Of a stretch of 64,000 nucleotides of DNA, positions 51,001 to 59,500 are shown piece by piece. Numbering within the stretch: position 1 is the first letter of the stretch; every line of letters begins with the position of its first letter. The position numbers and the translations under genes are program-made. The DNA lies in the NCBI RefSeq assembly GCF_003752025.1, contig NZ_RJKR01000005.1:186001-250000 (forward strand), written 5' to 3'. The notes beneath the pieces are model-generated. The model was not told the DNA's origin. It did no database searches and was given only the letters and a program-made list of their open reading frames with translations. The DNA comes from Curtobacterium sp. PhB115. GTDB taxonomy: Bacteria > Actinomycetota > Actinomycetes > Actinomycetales > Microbacteriaceae.

Positions 51001-52820
51001 CCCGCGTCCTCGACATCCGCGGCCTCACGGTCGCCATCGACCGCGTCCCGATCGTGCACGGCGTCGACCTGCACGTCGAGGCCGGCGAGTGCGTCGCCCT
51101 CGTCGGCGCCTCCGGGTCCGGCAAGACCGTCACCGCTCGTGCCGCGCTCGGCCTGTCCGCACCCGGCTCCGCCGTGCGCGCGGAGGCACTCACCGTCGCC
51201 GGCCTCGACGTCCGCGCGTTCTCCGACCGGCGCTGGCGGCAGGTGCGCGGGTCGCGGGTCGGCTACGTCGGCCAGGAGGCACTGGGCGCCTTGGACCCGC
51301 TGCGTCCGGTCGGGCGCGAGGTCGCCGACACCCTCCGCCTCCACACCGAGATGGGTGCGGCTGAGCGCGTGTCCGCCGTGCGTGATGCCCTGCGTGCGGT
51401 CGGGCTCGACCCGGCCATCGCCACCGACGGCCGACTCGCGGGGACCCTGTCCGGCGGGATGCGGCAGCGGGCACTCATCGCCGCGGCGACCGTCGGGTCC
51501 CCAGCGCTCCTCGTCGCGGACGAGCCGACGACTGCGCTGGACGCCGGGATCGCGGTCACCGTGATGGAGCAGCTCCGGTCGGCGCAGCAGCGGGGAGCGG
51601 GGCTGCTCGTGATCACGCACGACCTCGGGTTGGTGGCGGGGTGGGCCGATCGCGTGGCGGTCGTCCACGAGGGCCGGATTGTCGAGCAGGGACCGGTGGA
51701 GTCGGTGCTGCGGGAGCCGCAGCACGAGGCGACGCGGGCGCTGGTGCGTGCGGCGTCGCACGGTGCGAGGGCGGGCGGGGCTGGTGGCGCGCCGGGGTCG
51801 CACGGTGCGAGGCCGGGCGAGGCTGGTGGCGCGCCGGGGTCGCACGGTGCGAGGGCGGGCGGGGCGGCGGCCGCAGTGTGCGAGGTTCCGAGCACTGTGC
51901 GAGGCGCCGCGGGTCGCACGGAGCGCGGAACCTCGCACAGTGCGGAGTCCGGTGCGGAGTCGGGTGCGGAGCCGACCTCGCACGGTGCGACGGGAGTCCT
52001 CGTGGCGGAGGGGCTCTCGCGCGCCTTCGACGGGGTGCCCGCGGTCGACCGGGTGTCGTTCGAGCTCGATCGGGGCCGGGTCCTCGGGGTGATCGGGGCC
52101 TCCGGGTCCGGCAAGACCACGCTGGCGCGCATGCTCCTCGGCCTCGAGACCCCCGACGCCGGCACCGTGACCCTGGCCGGCGAACCGTGGGCACCACTGC
52201 CCGAGCGCGACCGGCGACCCCGGCGGCACCGGCTGGCCGCCGTCGTGCAGGACCCCGGCGCCACGTTCGACGAGCGGTGGTCGGTGGAGCGGGTGCTCGC
52301 CGATGCGCTGTCACGGGGCGACGAACGCCGGGCGCGCGGATCCCTCGCCGATCGGGTGGACGCAGCCCTCCGACAGGTCGACCTCGATCCGGCACTGCGC
52401 TCGCGGTCCCCGCTCACGTTGTCGGGCGGACAGCGGCAACGGCTCGCGATCGCCCGGGCACTGGCGACCGACCCCGAGGTGATCGTGCTCGACGAGCCGG
52501 TCACCGCGCTCGACGCCACCGTGCAGGACGCCGTGCTGTCGCTGCTCGAACGGCTCCGTGACGAGACCGGTGTGGCGATGGTGTTCGTGTCGCACGACCT
52601 GCGTGCCGTGCGACGGATGGCCGACGACGTGCTCGTCCTGCACGAGGGCGCGGTCGTCGAGCAGGGCTCAGCGACCCAGGTGTTCGAGCACCCGGCACAC
52701 CCGGTGACCGCACACCTGCTCCAGGCCGCCGAGCAGCTCGCCGCGGGCCCACTGGCTGTGGCCGGCACGGCGATCGGCACCCCGCCCGGCACCGCGACCG
52801 GCACCGACGTTTCGCGCTGA
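50997..52820 (+). CDS. Fused double ATPase of the peptide ABC transporter
   Basis: The 607-residue protein joins two ATPase domains of the DppD and DppF kinds. The first has Walker A GASGSGKT (37-44), signature LSGGMRQRA and Walker B LLVADEPTT. The second has Walker A GASGSGKT (~367), signature LSGGQRQRLA and Walker B VIVLDEPVT. Both have the H-loop (VITHDLG, VSHDLRA), so both should be active. The linker (~254-333) is Gly/Ala/Ser-rich low complexity with SHGARAGG repeats. It is encoded by the same repeat module as the cluster at 32.6-33.3 kb. The stop codon lies in a hairpin. Confidence 0.93.
   Translation: MTRVLDIRGLTVAIDRVPIVHGVDLHVEAGECVALVGASGSGKTVTARAALGLSAPGSAVRAEALTVAGLDVRAFSDRRWRQVRGSRVGYVGQEALGALDPLRPVGREVADTLRLHTEMGAAERVSAVRDALRAVGLDPAIATDGRLAGTLSGGMRQRALIAAATVGSPALLVADEPTTALDAGIAVTVMEQLRSAQQRGAGLLVITHDLGLVAGWADRVAVVHEGRIVEQGPVESVLREPQHEATRALVRAASHGARAGGAGGAPGSHGARPGEAGGAPGSHGARAGGAAAAVCEVPSTVRGAAGRTERGTSHSAESGAESGAEPTSHGATGVLVAEGLSRAFDGVPAVDRVSFELDRGRVLGVIGASGSGKTTLARMLLGLETPDAGTVTLAGEPWAPLPERDRRPRRHRLAAVVQDPGATFDERWSVERVLADALSRGDERRARGSLADRVDAALRQVDLDPALRSRSPLTLSGGQRQRLAIARALATDPEVIVLDEPVTALDATVQDAVLSLLERLRDETGVAMVFVSHDLRAVRRMADDVLVLHEGAVVEQGSATQVFEHPAHPVTAHLLQAAEQLAAGPLAVAGTAIGTPPGTATGTDVSR
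51757..51995 (+). repeat. GTGCGA repeat module inside the ABC ATPase gene
   Basis: Three exact-period 42-bp repeats start at 51757, 51799 and 51841, each beginning TCGCACGGTGCGA. They are followed by a full A-type module (GTGCGAGGTTCCG ... CGGAACCTCGCACAGTGCGG, about 51884-51950) and a B-type end CCTCGCACGGTGCGACG (~51981). The reading frame stays open across the ~240 bp and GTGCGA/TCGCAC occurs 12 times. Confidence 0.92.
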
Positions 52821-52859
52821 GCGACACTTCACGGGGCGCGGGACCCGTGAATTGTCGCT
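52820..52859. terminator. Hairpin at the end of the ABC operon
   Basis: AGCGACACTTCACGGG and CCCGTGAATTGTCGCT pair with one mismatch. The first base is the last base of the ATPase stop codon. Confidence 0.7.
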
Positions 52860-52868
52860 GAGCGCGAA

Positions 52869-52928
52869 GCGCGGCCGAGCGGTGCGCGGCCGAGCGGTGC
52901 GCGGCCGAGCGAAGCGCGGCCGAGCGGC
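52869..52928. repeat. Four tandem 15-bp repeats
   Basis: GCGCGGCCGAGCGGT at 52869, 52884, 52899 and 52914, with changes in the last two bases of units three and four. The gap is intergenic. Confidence 0.92.
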
Positions 52929-52965
52929 TCGCAGGCGGGCCCGCACCACGGCCCTGAACGTGACC

Positions 52966-53008
52966 GGAGGCCCGGCGCGCGTCCGTGGCGGACGTGCACC
53001 GGGCCTCC
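52966..53008 (-). terminator. Hairpin after the MHS gene, family 2 palindrome (copy 2)
   Basis: GGAGGCCCGG and CCGGGCCTCC enclose an inner stem (GCGCGTCCG/CGGACGTGC). It lies 20 bp after the stop of the minus-strand transporter gene. The outer core is shared with 28692-28748. Confidence 0.7.
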
Positions 53009-53028
53009 AAGGCGGGTCTGACCGGGGG

Positions 53029-54615
53029 TCAGGAGTCCGCGGACTCCTTCTTCGGGACGTCACCCGAGATGATCGGGATCTCGCTCGTCGAGAAGTCCTT
53101 CGCCCAGTCGGACTGCGCGAGCTCCGAGGTCGGGTCGTTGTAGTCGTCGATGACCCCGGCGACCTCGTCCTCCGAGCCGACCGTCGGGCCGGAGCCCATC
53201 AGCGGGGACGCGGCGGTCTCCTTGGTGAAGTACACCGCGACGAGCCCGATGACGGCAGCCGCCATCAGGTAGAACGCCGGGATGTCCTCGGCCCAGCCGA
53301 AGCCGGCTTCCTTCGCGCCGTTGATCAGCGCGGCGGTCGCGAGCGGCGTGGTGCCACCGAACAGGGACACCGAGACGTTGAACGCGATGGCGAGGGCGCC
53401 GTAGCGGATGATCGTCGGGAACAGCGCGGGCAGCGTCGACGGCATGGTCGAGGTGAACGTGACGAGCACGACGCCGAGGATGAGCAGCCCGGCGAACACG
53501 CCGACACCGGTGCCGGTCTGGACGAGCTTGAGGGCCGGCCAGGACAGCAGGATGAAGCCGATGCAGCCAGCGGCGAGCACCGGACGACGGCCGAACCGGT
53601 CGGACAGGCGACCGCCGAAGGTGATCACGACCATCATGAGCAGCATCACGACGACGATCAGGATCAGGCCGAACGTGGCGTTCTGGCCGAGGTTCTGCTC
53701 GAGGTAGGTCGGCATGTACGACAGCAGCATGTAGTCGGTCACGTTGAAGACCAGGACCAGGCCGATGCAGATGATGAGCGAGCGCCAGTTCTCGGCGAAG
53801 AGCTTGAGGAACGGCGTCTTCTGCCCCTCGCGCTCGGCGGCCTGCTCCTGCTGCTTCTGGAAGGCCGGGGTCTCCTCGAGCTTGAGGCGCAGGTACAGCC
53901 CGATCAGACCGAGCGGGCCGGCGATGATGAACGGGATGCGCCAGCCCCAGCTGAGCAGTGCGTCCTCGGACAGGCCGAACTGCAGGCCGGTGACGATCGA
54001 CGCGCCGAGCACGTAGCCGGCGAGCGTGCCGAACTCGAGCCACGAGCCCATGAACCCGCGGCGCTTGTCGGGCGAGTACTCGGCGATGAACGTCGCGGCG
54101 CCGCCGTACTCACCACCGGTCGAGAAGCCCTGCACGAAGCGGGCGACGAGCAGCAGGATCGGCGCCCAGAAGCCGATCGAGTCGTACGAGGGGATCAGGC
54201 CGATCATCAGCGTGCCGGCGGCCATCAGGATCATCGTCAGCGCGAGGACCTTCTGGCGGCCGATCTTGTCGCCGATCGGGCCGAAGACGGCACCACCGAT
54301 CGGGCGGACGATGAAGGCCGCGGCGAAGAACCCGAAGGTCGCGACGATGTTCGCGGCCGGGTCGCCCTGCGGCAGGAAGACCTGCGAGATCGTGACCGTG
54401 AGGTACGCGAAGATGCCGAAGTCGAACCACTCCATCGCGTTGCCGAGCGCGGCGGCGGCCACGGCACGCTTGAGCAGCGACTCCTCGACGACGGTGACGT
54501 CGTCCTTCGTCAGGTTGCGCCGAGCGCGCTTCGCAGCGCCCTTCGTGCGCATCGGCCGGTCGCCGTGCGGCGCCGGCCGGTCGCCGTGCGGGTGGGGTGC
54601 GTCGTTCGGTGCCAA
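53029..54615 (-). CDS. MFS transporter, metabolite:H+ symporter (ProP-like) family
   Basis: The 528-residue protein has twelve membrane helices. MHS signatures are GNAMEWFDFGIFAYL at the first helix, the loop GDKIGRQKVL, and the mid-protein RFVQGFSTGGEYGGAATFIAEY. The family takes up osmolytes, proline/betaine or organic acids with protons. A ~60-residue acidic C-terminus follows the last helix. TTG 54615 is preceded by GGAGG at 7 nt. The extra N-terminus includes a repeated PHGDRP. ATG of MRTKG is the alternative. Confidence 0.9.
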   Translation of the reverse strand: MAPNDAPHPHGDRPAPHGDRPMRTKGAAKRARRNLTKDDVTVVEESLLKRAVAAAALGNAMEWFDFGIFAYLTVTISQVFLPQGDPAANIVATFGFFAAAFIVRPIGGAVFGPIGDKIGRQKVLALTMILMAAGTLMIGLIPSYDSIGFWAPILLLVARFVQGFSTGGEYGGAATFIAEYSPDKRRGFMGSWLEFGTLAGYVLGASIVTGLQFGLSEDALLSWGWRIPFIIAGPLGLIGLYLRLKLEETPAFQKQQEQAAEREGQKTPFLKLFAENWRSLIICIGLVLVFNVTDYMLLSYMPTYLEQNLGQNATFGLILIVVVMLLMMVVITFGGRLSDRFGRRPVLAAGCIGFILLSWPALKLVQTGTGVGVFAGLLILGVVLVTFTSTMPSTLPALFPTIIRYGALAIAFNVSVSLFGGTTPLATAALINGAKEAGFGWAEDIPAFYLMAAAVIGLVAVYFTKETAASPLMGSGPTVGSEDEVAGVIDDYNDPTSELAQSDWAKDFSTSEIPIISGDVPKKESADS

Positions 54616-54710
54616 GAGAGTTCCTCCGGTGTGCGGTGCGTCCTTCGGGCGTCCGGCGGACGGCAACGGTGCAGCTCCTGCGAACCCGCGCTCGCCGGAC
54701 AAACTCCGAC

Positions 54711-54716
54711 AGACTA
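54711..54716 (-). promoter_or_regulatory. -10 box of the MHS transporter gene
   Basis: TAGTCT on the minus strand, giving a ~90-nt leader. Confidence 0.4.
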
Positions 54717-54792
54717 TCAGGCGACCGGCGTGTCTGGTAGGCCCGTGTGCTAGAGCGCCGGAACCGGCCAGCGACGGGCACGGGGTGGCCGC

Positions 54793-54798
54793 TACGAT
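54793..54798 (+). promoter_or_regulatory. -10 box of valS
   Basis: TACGAT, ~80 nt before valS. The leader shows no T-box core. Confidence 0.45.
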
Positions 54799-54881
54799 TG
54801 GGGGCACCGCGCGTCAGGCGTGGACACTCAGGCACCTCATCACGGACTCGGTGCCGCACATAGCGATCGAAAGGCGCAGCC

Positions 54882-57476
54882 ATGACCAAACCCATGCCCG
54901 AGAAGCCGAGCGTCGACGGACTGGAGCAGGTCTGGGGGCCGGTCTGGGAGCAGGACGGCACCTACCGCTTCGACCGCGACGCCGCCGGCCACCGTGACGC
55001 CGTCTACTCGATCGACACCCCGCCGCCGACGGCCTCCGGCTCGCTGCACATCGGTCACGTGTTCTCGTACACGCACACCGACCTCAAGGCCCGGTTCGAG
55101 CGCATGCGCGGCAAGCACGTCTTCTACCCGATGGGCTGGGACGACAACGGCCTGCCCACCGAGCGCCGTGTGCAGAACTACTACGGGGTCCGCTGTGACC
55201 CGACGCTCCCCTACGACCCCGGCTTCACGCCGCCGTTCGAGGGCGGCGACGGCAAGTCGTCGAAGGCCGCCGACCAGCTGCCGATCTCGCGCCGCAACTT
55301 CATCGAGCTGTGCGACCAGCTGACCGTGCAGGACGAGCAGCAGTTCGAGGAGCTCTTCCGCACCCTCGGCCTGTCGGTCGACTGGACCCAGTCGTACCGC
55401 ACCATCGACGACACCTCGCGGGCGAGCGCGCAGCGTGCCTTCCTCCGCAACCTCGAGCGCGGCGAGGCCTACCAGGCCGACGCCCCGACCCTGTGGGACG
55501 TGACGTTCCGCACCGCGGTCGCGCAGGCCGAGCTCGAGGACAAGGAGATGCCCGGCGCCTACCACGGCATCGCGTTCCACCGTGCGGACGGCGGCGACGA
55601 CGTCGTCATCCAGACGACCCGCCCCGAGCTGCTGCCGGCGTGCGTCGCCCTCGTCGCGCACCCGGACGACGAGCGGTTCCAGGACCTCTTCGGCACCACG
55701 GTCCGCTCCCCACTGTTCGACGTCGAGGTCCCGGTGCTCGCACACCACCTGGCGCAGAAGGACAAGGGCGCCGGCATCGCGATGGTCTGCACCTTCGGTG
55801 ACACCACCGACGTGGTCTGGTGGCGTGAGCTGCAGTTGCCGAACCGCGCGATCCTCGGCTTCGACGGCCGCGTGCGCTCCGAGCAGCCCGCCTGGATCGA
55901 GTCGCCCCGTGGCCAGGAGCTCTACGCCGAGATGGCCGGCAAGACCGTGTTCTCGGCGAAGAAGGTCGTCGTGGACGCCCTCACCGAGTCGGGCGGCCTG
56001 ATCGGCGACGTGAAGACGATCCAGCACCCGGTGAAGTTCTTCGAGAAGGGCGACAAGCCCCTCGAGATCGTCTCGACCCGCCAGTGGTACATCGTCAACG
56101 GCGCCCGCGACGAGGCCCTCAAGGCGAAGCTCCGTGCCCGCGGCGAGGAGATCGCGTTCCACCCGGACTTCATGCGCGTCCGGTACGACAACTGGGTCGG
56201 TGGCCTGTCCGGCGACTGGCTCATCTCCCGCCAGCGCTTCTTCGGTGTGCCGATCCCGGTCTGGTACCCCCTCGACGCCGACGGCAACCCGGTGTTCGAC
56301 CAGCCGATCGTCCCGACCGAGGCACAGTTGCCCGTCGACCCGTCGTCCGACCCGGCTCCCGGCTACTCCGAGGACCAGCGCGGCGTCGCCGGTGGGTTCC
56401 AGGGCGAGCTCGACGTGATGGACACCTGGGCCACCTCGTCGCTGACCCCGCAGCTCGCGGGCAAGTGGGAGACCGACCCGGAGCTCTACGGCCTCGTCTA
56501 CCCGTACGACGTCCGCCCGCAGGCGCAGGACATCATCCGGACGTGGCTCTTCACGACGGTGCTCCGCAGCCAGCTCGAGGCCGACGTGGTGCCGTGGAAG
56601 CACGCGAGCATCTCCGGCTTCATCGTCGACCCCGACCGCAAGAAGATGTCGAAGTCGAAGGGCAACGTCGTCACGCCGCTGTCGATCCTCGAGCAGCACG
56701 GTGCGGACGCGGTCCGGTACTGGGCGGCCTCGTCGAAGCTCGGCACCGACGCGGCGTTCGACCCGCAGAACCCGAAGCAGATCAAGGTCGGCCGACGTCT
56801 GGCGATCAAGGTCCTGAACGCGGCGAAGTTCGTCTACGGCTTCCCGCTGCCCGAGGGCGCCACGAGCGTCACCGAGGCACTCGACGTCGACATGCTCGCC
56901 GAGCTCGGTTCGGTCGTCGAGCAGGCCACCACGGCGTTCGACGGGTTCGACCACGCCCGCGCCCTCGAGATCACCGAGCGCTTCTTCTGGACGTTCTGCG
57001 ACGACTACCTCGAGCTCGTGAAGGAGCGTGCCTACGGCACCGCTGCCGACGCGACGCACGAGACGCAGGCGAGCGCCGTCCTGGCGCTCCGCGCCGCCAT
57101 CGACGTGCAGCTGCGTCTCCTGGCACCGTTCCTGCCGTTCGCGACGGAGGAAGTGTGGGCCTGGACCCACGAGACGAGCGTGCACCGGGCCTCCTGGCCG
57201 ACCGCTGCCGACCTGCCCACCGACGCGGCCCCCACCGGGCTGCTCGCGGCCGTCGGACAGGCGCTCATCGGGATCCGCGGTGCGAAGACGGCGGCGAAGG
57301 CGTCCCAGAAGACGCCCGTGACCCGCGCGGTCGTCGCGGCCCCGGCCGAGACGCGCGTGCTCATCGAGCAGGCTGCGGTGGACCTGGCGGCCGTCGGCCG
57401 CATCGAGAACCTGTCGTTCGTCGACGGCGCGGAGCTCGAGGTCACCGAGATCGAGCTCGCGGAGCAGCAGGCGTAA
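54882..57476 (+). CDS. valS: Valyl-tRNA synthetase
   Basis: The 864-residue class I synthetase has HIGH at 56-59 (PPPTASGSLHIGHVFSYTH), KMSKS at 588-592, editing domain motif VVIQTTRPELLPACVALVAH (two parts) and tRNA-binding helices. It lacks the long C-terminal coiled coil of E. coli ValRS but keeps a short one (~790-864). AAGG lies 8 nt upstream of the ATG. It is followed by a small gene on the same strand. Confidence 0.97.
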   Translation: MTKPMPEKPSVDGLEQVWGPVWEQDGTYRFDRDAAGHRDAVYSIDTPPPTASGSLHIGHVFSYTHTDLKARFERMRGKHVFYPMGWDDNGLPTERRVQNYYGVRCDPTLPYDPGFTPPFEGGDGKSSKAADQLPISRRNFIELCDQLTVQDEQQFEELFRTLGLSVDWTQSYRTIDDTSRASAQRAFLRNLERGEAYQADAPTLWDVTFRTAVAQAELEDKEMPGAYHGIAFHRADGGDDVVIQTTRPELLPACVALVAHPDDERFQDLFGTTVRSPLFDVEVPVLAHHLAQKDKGAGIAMVCTFGDTTDVVWWRELQLPNRAILGFDGRVRSEQPAWIESPRGQELYAEMAGKTVFSAKKVVVDALTESGGLIGDVKTIQHPVKFFEKGDKPLEIVSTRQWYIVNGARDEALKAKLRARGEEIAFHPDFMRVRYDNWVGGLSGDWLISRQRFFGVPIPVWYPLDADGNPVFDQPIVPTEAQLPVDPSSDPAPGYSEDQRGVAGGFQGELDVMDTWATSSLTPQLAGKWETDPELYGLVYPYDVRPQAQDIIRTWLFTTVLRSQLEADVVPWKHASISGFIVDPDRKKMSKSKGNVVTPLSILEQHGADAVRYWAASSKLGTDAAFDPQNPKQIKVGRRLAIKVLNAAKFVYGFPLPEGATSVTEALDVDMLAELGSVVEQATTAFDGFDHARALEITERFFWTFCDDYLELVKERAYGTAADATHETQASAVLALRAAIDVQLRLLAPFLPFATEEVWAWTHETSVHRASWPTAADLPTDAAPTGLLAAVGQALIGIRGAKTAAKASQKTPVTRAVVAAPAETRVLIEQAAVDLAAVGRIENLSFVDGAELEVTEIELAEQQA

Positions 57477-57541
57477 CGTCGGCGATCCGGGCCGGGTCGC
57501 GTCTGCGACCCGGCCCGTCAACCACCGGACTGGAGGCACGG

Positions 57542-57793
57542 ATGCAGTTGGGCACACGCTGGAACGTGGGTGGGGAACCGCCTGCGCGGCTGCCCGAGGC
57601 GATGGTCGTCGCCGTGCGGGAGGTCGAGGACGAGCTCGCGACGGAGTCCGTCGACACGGCAACGTGGGGCTGGACCCTGACGTTCCTCGAGGGCAAGCCG
57701 ATCGTCGAGCTCGACGACGGCACCTCGATCCACCTCGACGCGCTCGGGCACGCCCAGGTGACGGACCCGGACGACGCCGCGGAAGAGGACTGA
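57542..57793 (+). CDS. Small hypothetical protein, 83 residues
   Basis: I do not recognise this protein. It is acidic with a conserved-looking core WGWTLTFLEGKPIVELDDGT and a C-terminus of DPDDAAEED. GGAGG is found 5 nt before the ATG, the clearest evidence that it is real. It lies 65 bp after valS. Confidence 0.75.
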   Translation: MQLGTRWNVGGEPPARLPEAMVVAVREVEDELATESVDTATWGWTLTFLEGKPIVELDDGTSIHLDALGHAQVTDPDDAAEED

Positions 57794-57814
57794 CGCGGGC
57801 GCGCTCGCCCGCTG

Positions 57815-57884
57815 CGCTCGCTTGGTGAGCAGAAATGGTCGGGTCCCGTGCGGAACCCGACCATTTCTGCTCACGATGCGAGCG
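57815..57884. repeat. Long hairpin between convergent genes, family 1 palindrome (copy 2)
   Basis: Arms 57815-57844 and 57855-57884 are 30 nt with two mismatches and a 10-nt loop. The inner 19 bp (TGAGCAGAAATGGTCGGGT) is exact and is shared with 4443-4505. The flanks (AAGCGAGCGC) are shared too. Located between a small plus-strand gene and the alpha/beta hydrolase. Confidence 0.9.
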
Positions 57885-57885
57885 C

Positions 57886-58776
<891 letters not shown>

Positions 58777-58777
58777 C

Positions 58778-58783
58778 TACACT
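58778..58783 (+). promoter_or_regulatory. -10 box of the tetR gene
   Basis: TACACT abuts operator 2, so a bound repressor would cover the start of transcription. Confidence 0.5.
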
Positions 58784-58784
58784 A

Positions 58785-58800
58785 GAGAACGATCGTTCCC
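58785..58800. promoter_or_regulatory. TetR operator 2
   Basis: GAGAACGATCGTTCCC repeats operator 1 with one mismatch, 37 bp further on. Both promoters of the divergent pair are within reach. Confidence 0.8.
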
Positions 58801-58845
58801 GGCGCAAGTCGAGAATGGTGGACACGCAGTGAACGGGGTACGCAC

Positions 58846-59436
58846 ATGGCAACCAGCACCGTCGAACCGGACGTCCGCGCCCACATCGTGGACGTCGCCG
58901 ACCAGCTGTTCTACGCGCGCGGCATCCAGTCGGTCGGCATGGACGAGATCCGCACCGGCGCCGGCGTCTCGCTGAAGAAGCTCTACGCCGCGTTCCCCGG
59001 CAAGGAGCAACTCATCGCCGCGGTCCTGTCCGGCCGCCACGACCTCTGGGAACGGGGCGTGCACGGCGCTGTCGAGACCGCCACGACGCCCCGCGACAAG
59101 CTGCTCGCGATGTACGACTTCCTCGAGTCCTGGTTCGGGGACGACACCTTCCGCGGCTGCGGGTTCATCAACGCCTTCGGGGAGCTCGGCGCGACCTCCC
59201 CCGCGGTCGCCGAGATCGCCCGCCAGCACAAGGACTCCTTCCAGCAGTTCGTGCAGCAGCTCACCGCCGACGTCGTCGCCGACCCGGCACGCGCCGAGGA
59301 ACTCGCCGCACAGCTCGCGCTGCTCGCCGAGGGCGCGCAGACCACCGCCGCCATCGCCGGCACCACGGAGCCCGCGGCGCACGCCCGCCGTGCCGCGTCG
59401 ACGCTGATCGACGCAGCCACGGGGCCGTCCCGCTGA
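58846..59436 (+). CDS. TetR family regulator
   Basis: The 196-residue protein has the helix-turn-helix VGMDEIRTGAGVSLKKLYAAFPGKEQL (two parts) and a C-terminal helical ligand-binding domain (FESW-like FLESWFGDDTFRGCGFIN). It most likely represses itself and the divergent hydrolase through the two GAGAACG palindromes. The inducer is unknown. No strong ribosome binding site; ATG is clear. Confidence 0.92.
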   Translation: MATSTVEPDVRAHIVDVADQLFYARGIQSVGMDEIRTGAGVSLKKLYAAFPGKEQLIAAVLSGRHDLWERGVHGAVETATTPRDKLLAMYDFLESWFGDDTFRGCGFINAFGELGATSPAVAEIARQHKDSFQQFVQQLTADVVADPARAEELAAQLALLAEGAQTTAAIAGTTEPAAHARRAASTLIDAATGPSR

Positions 59437-59487
59437 CCTGGTCGTTCCCACGGGCCTCCCGTCCGCCCCGTCGCGGCGCGACGTCCG

Positions 59488-59493
59488 TAGGGT
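59488..59493 (+). promoter_or_regulatory. -10 box of the M3 peptidase gene
   Basis: TAGGGT, 7 nt before the ATG at 59501, leaderless geometry. Confidence 0.5.
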
Positions 59494-59500
59494 GGTTGCC

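Noticed and set aside
50997-52820. Fused ABC ATPase as a frameshift artefact or pseudogene
   Set aside because: Both domains have complete Walker A, signature, Walker B and His loops and the frame is open throughout.
54799-54881. T-box in the valS leader
   Set aside because: No GGTGG-ACCGCGG core or specifier hairpin is present in the ~80-nt leader.
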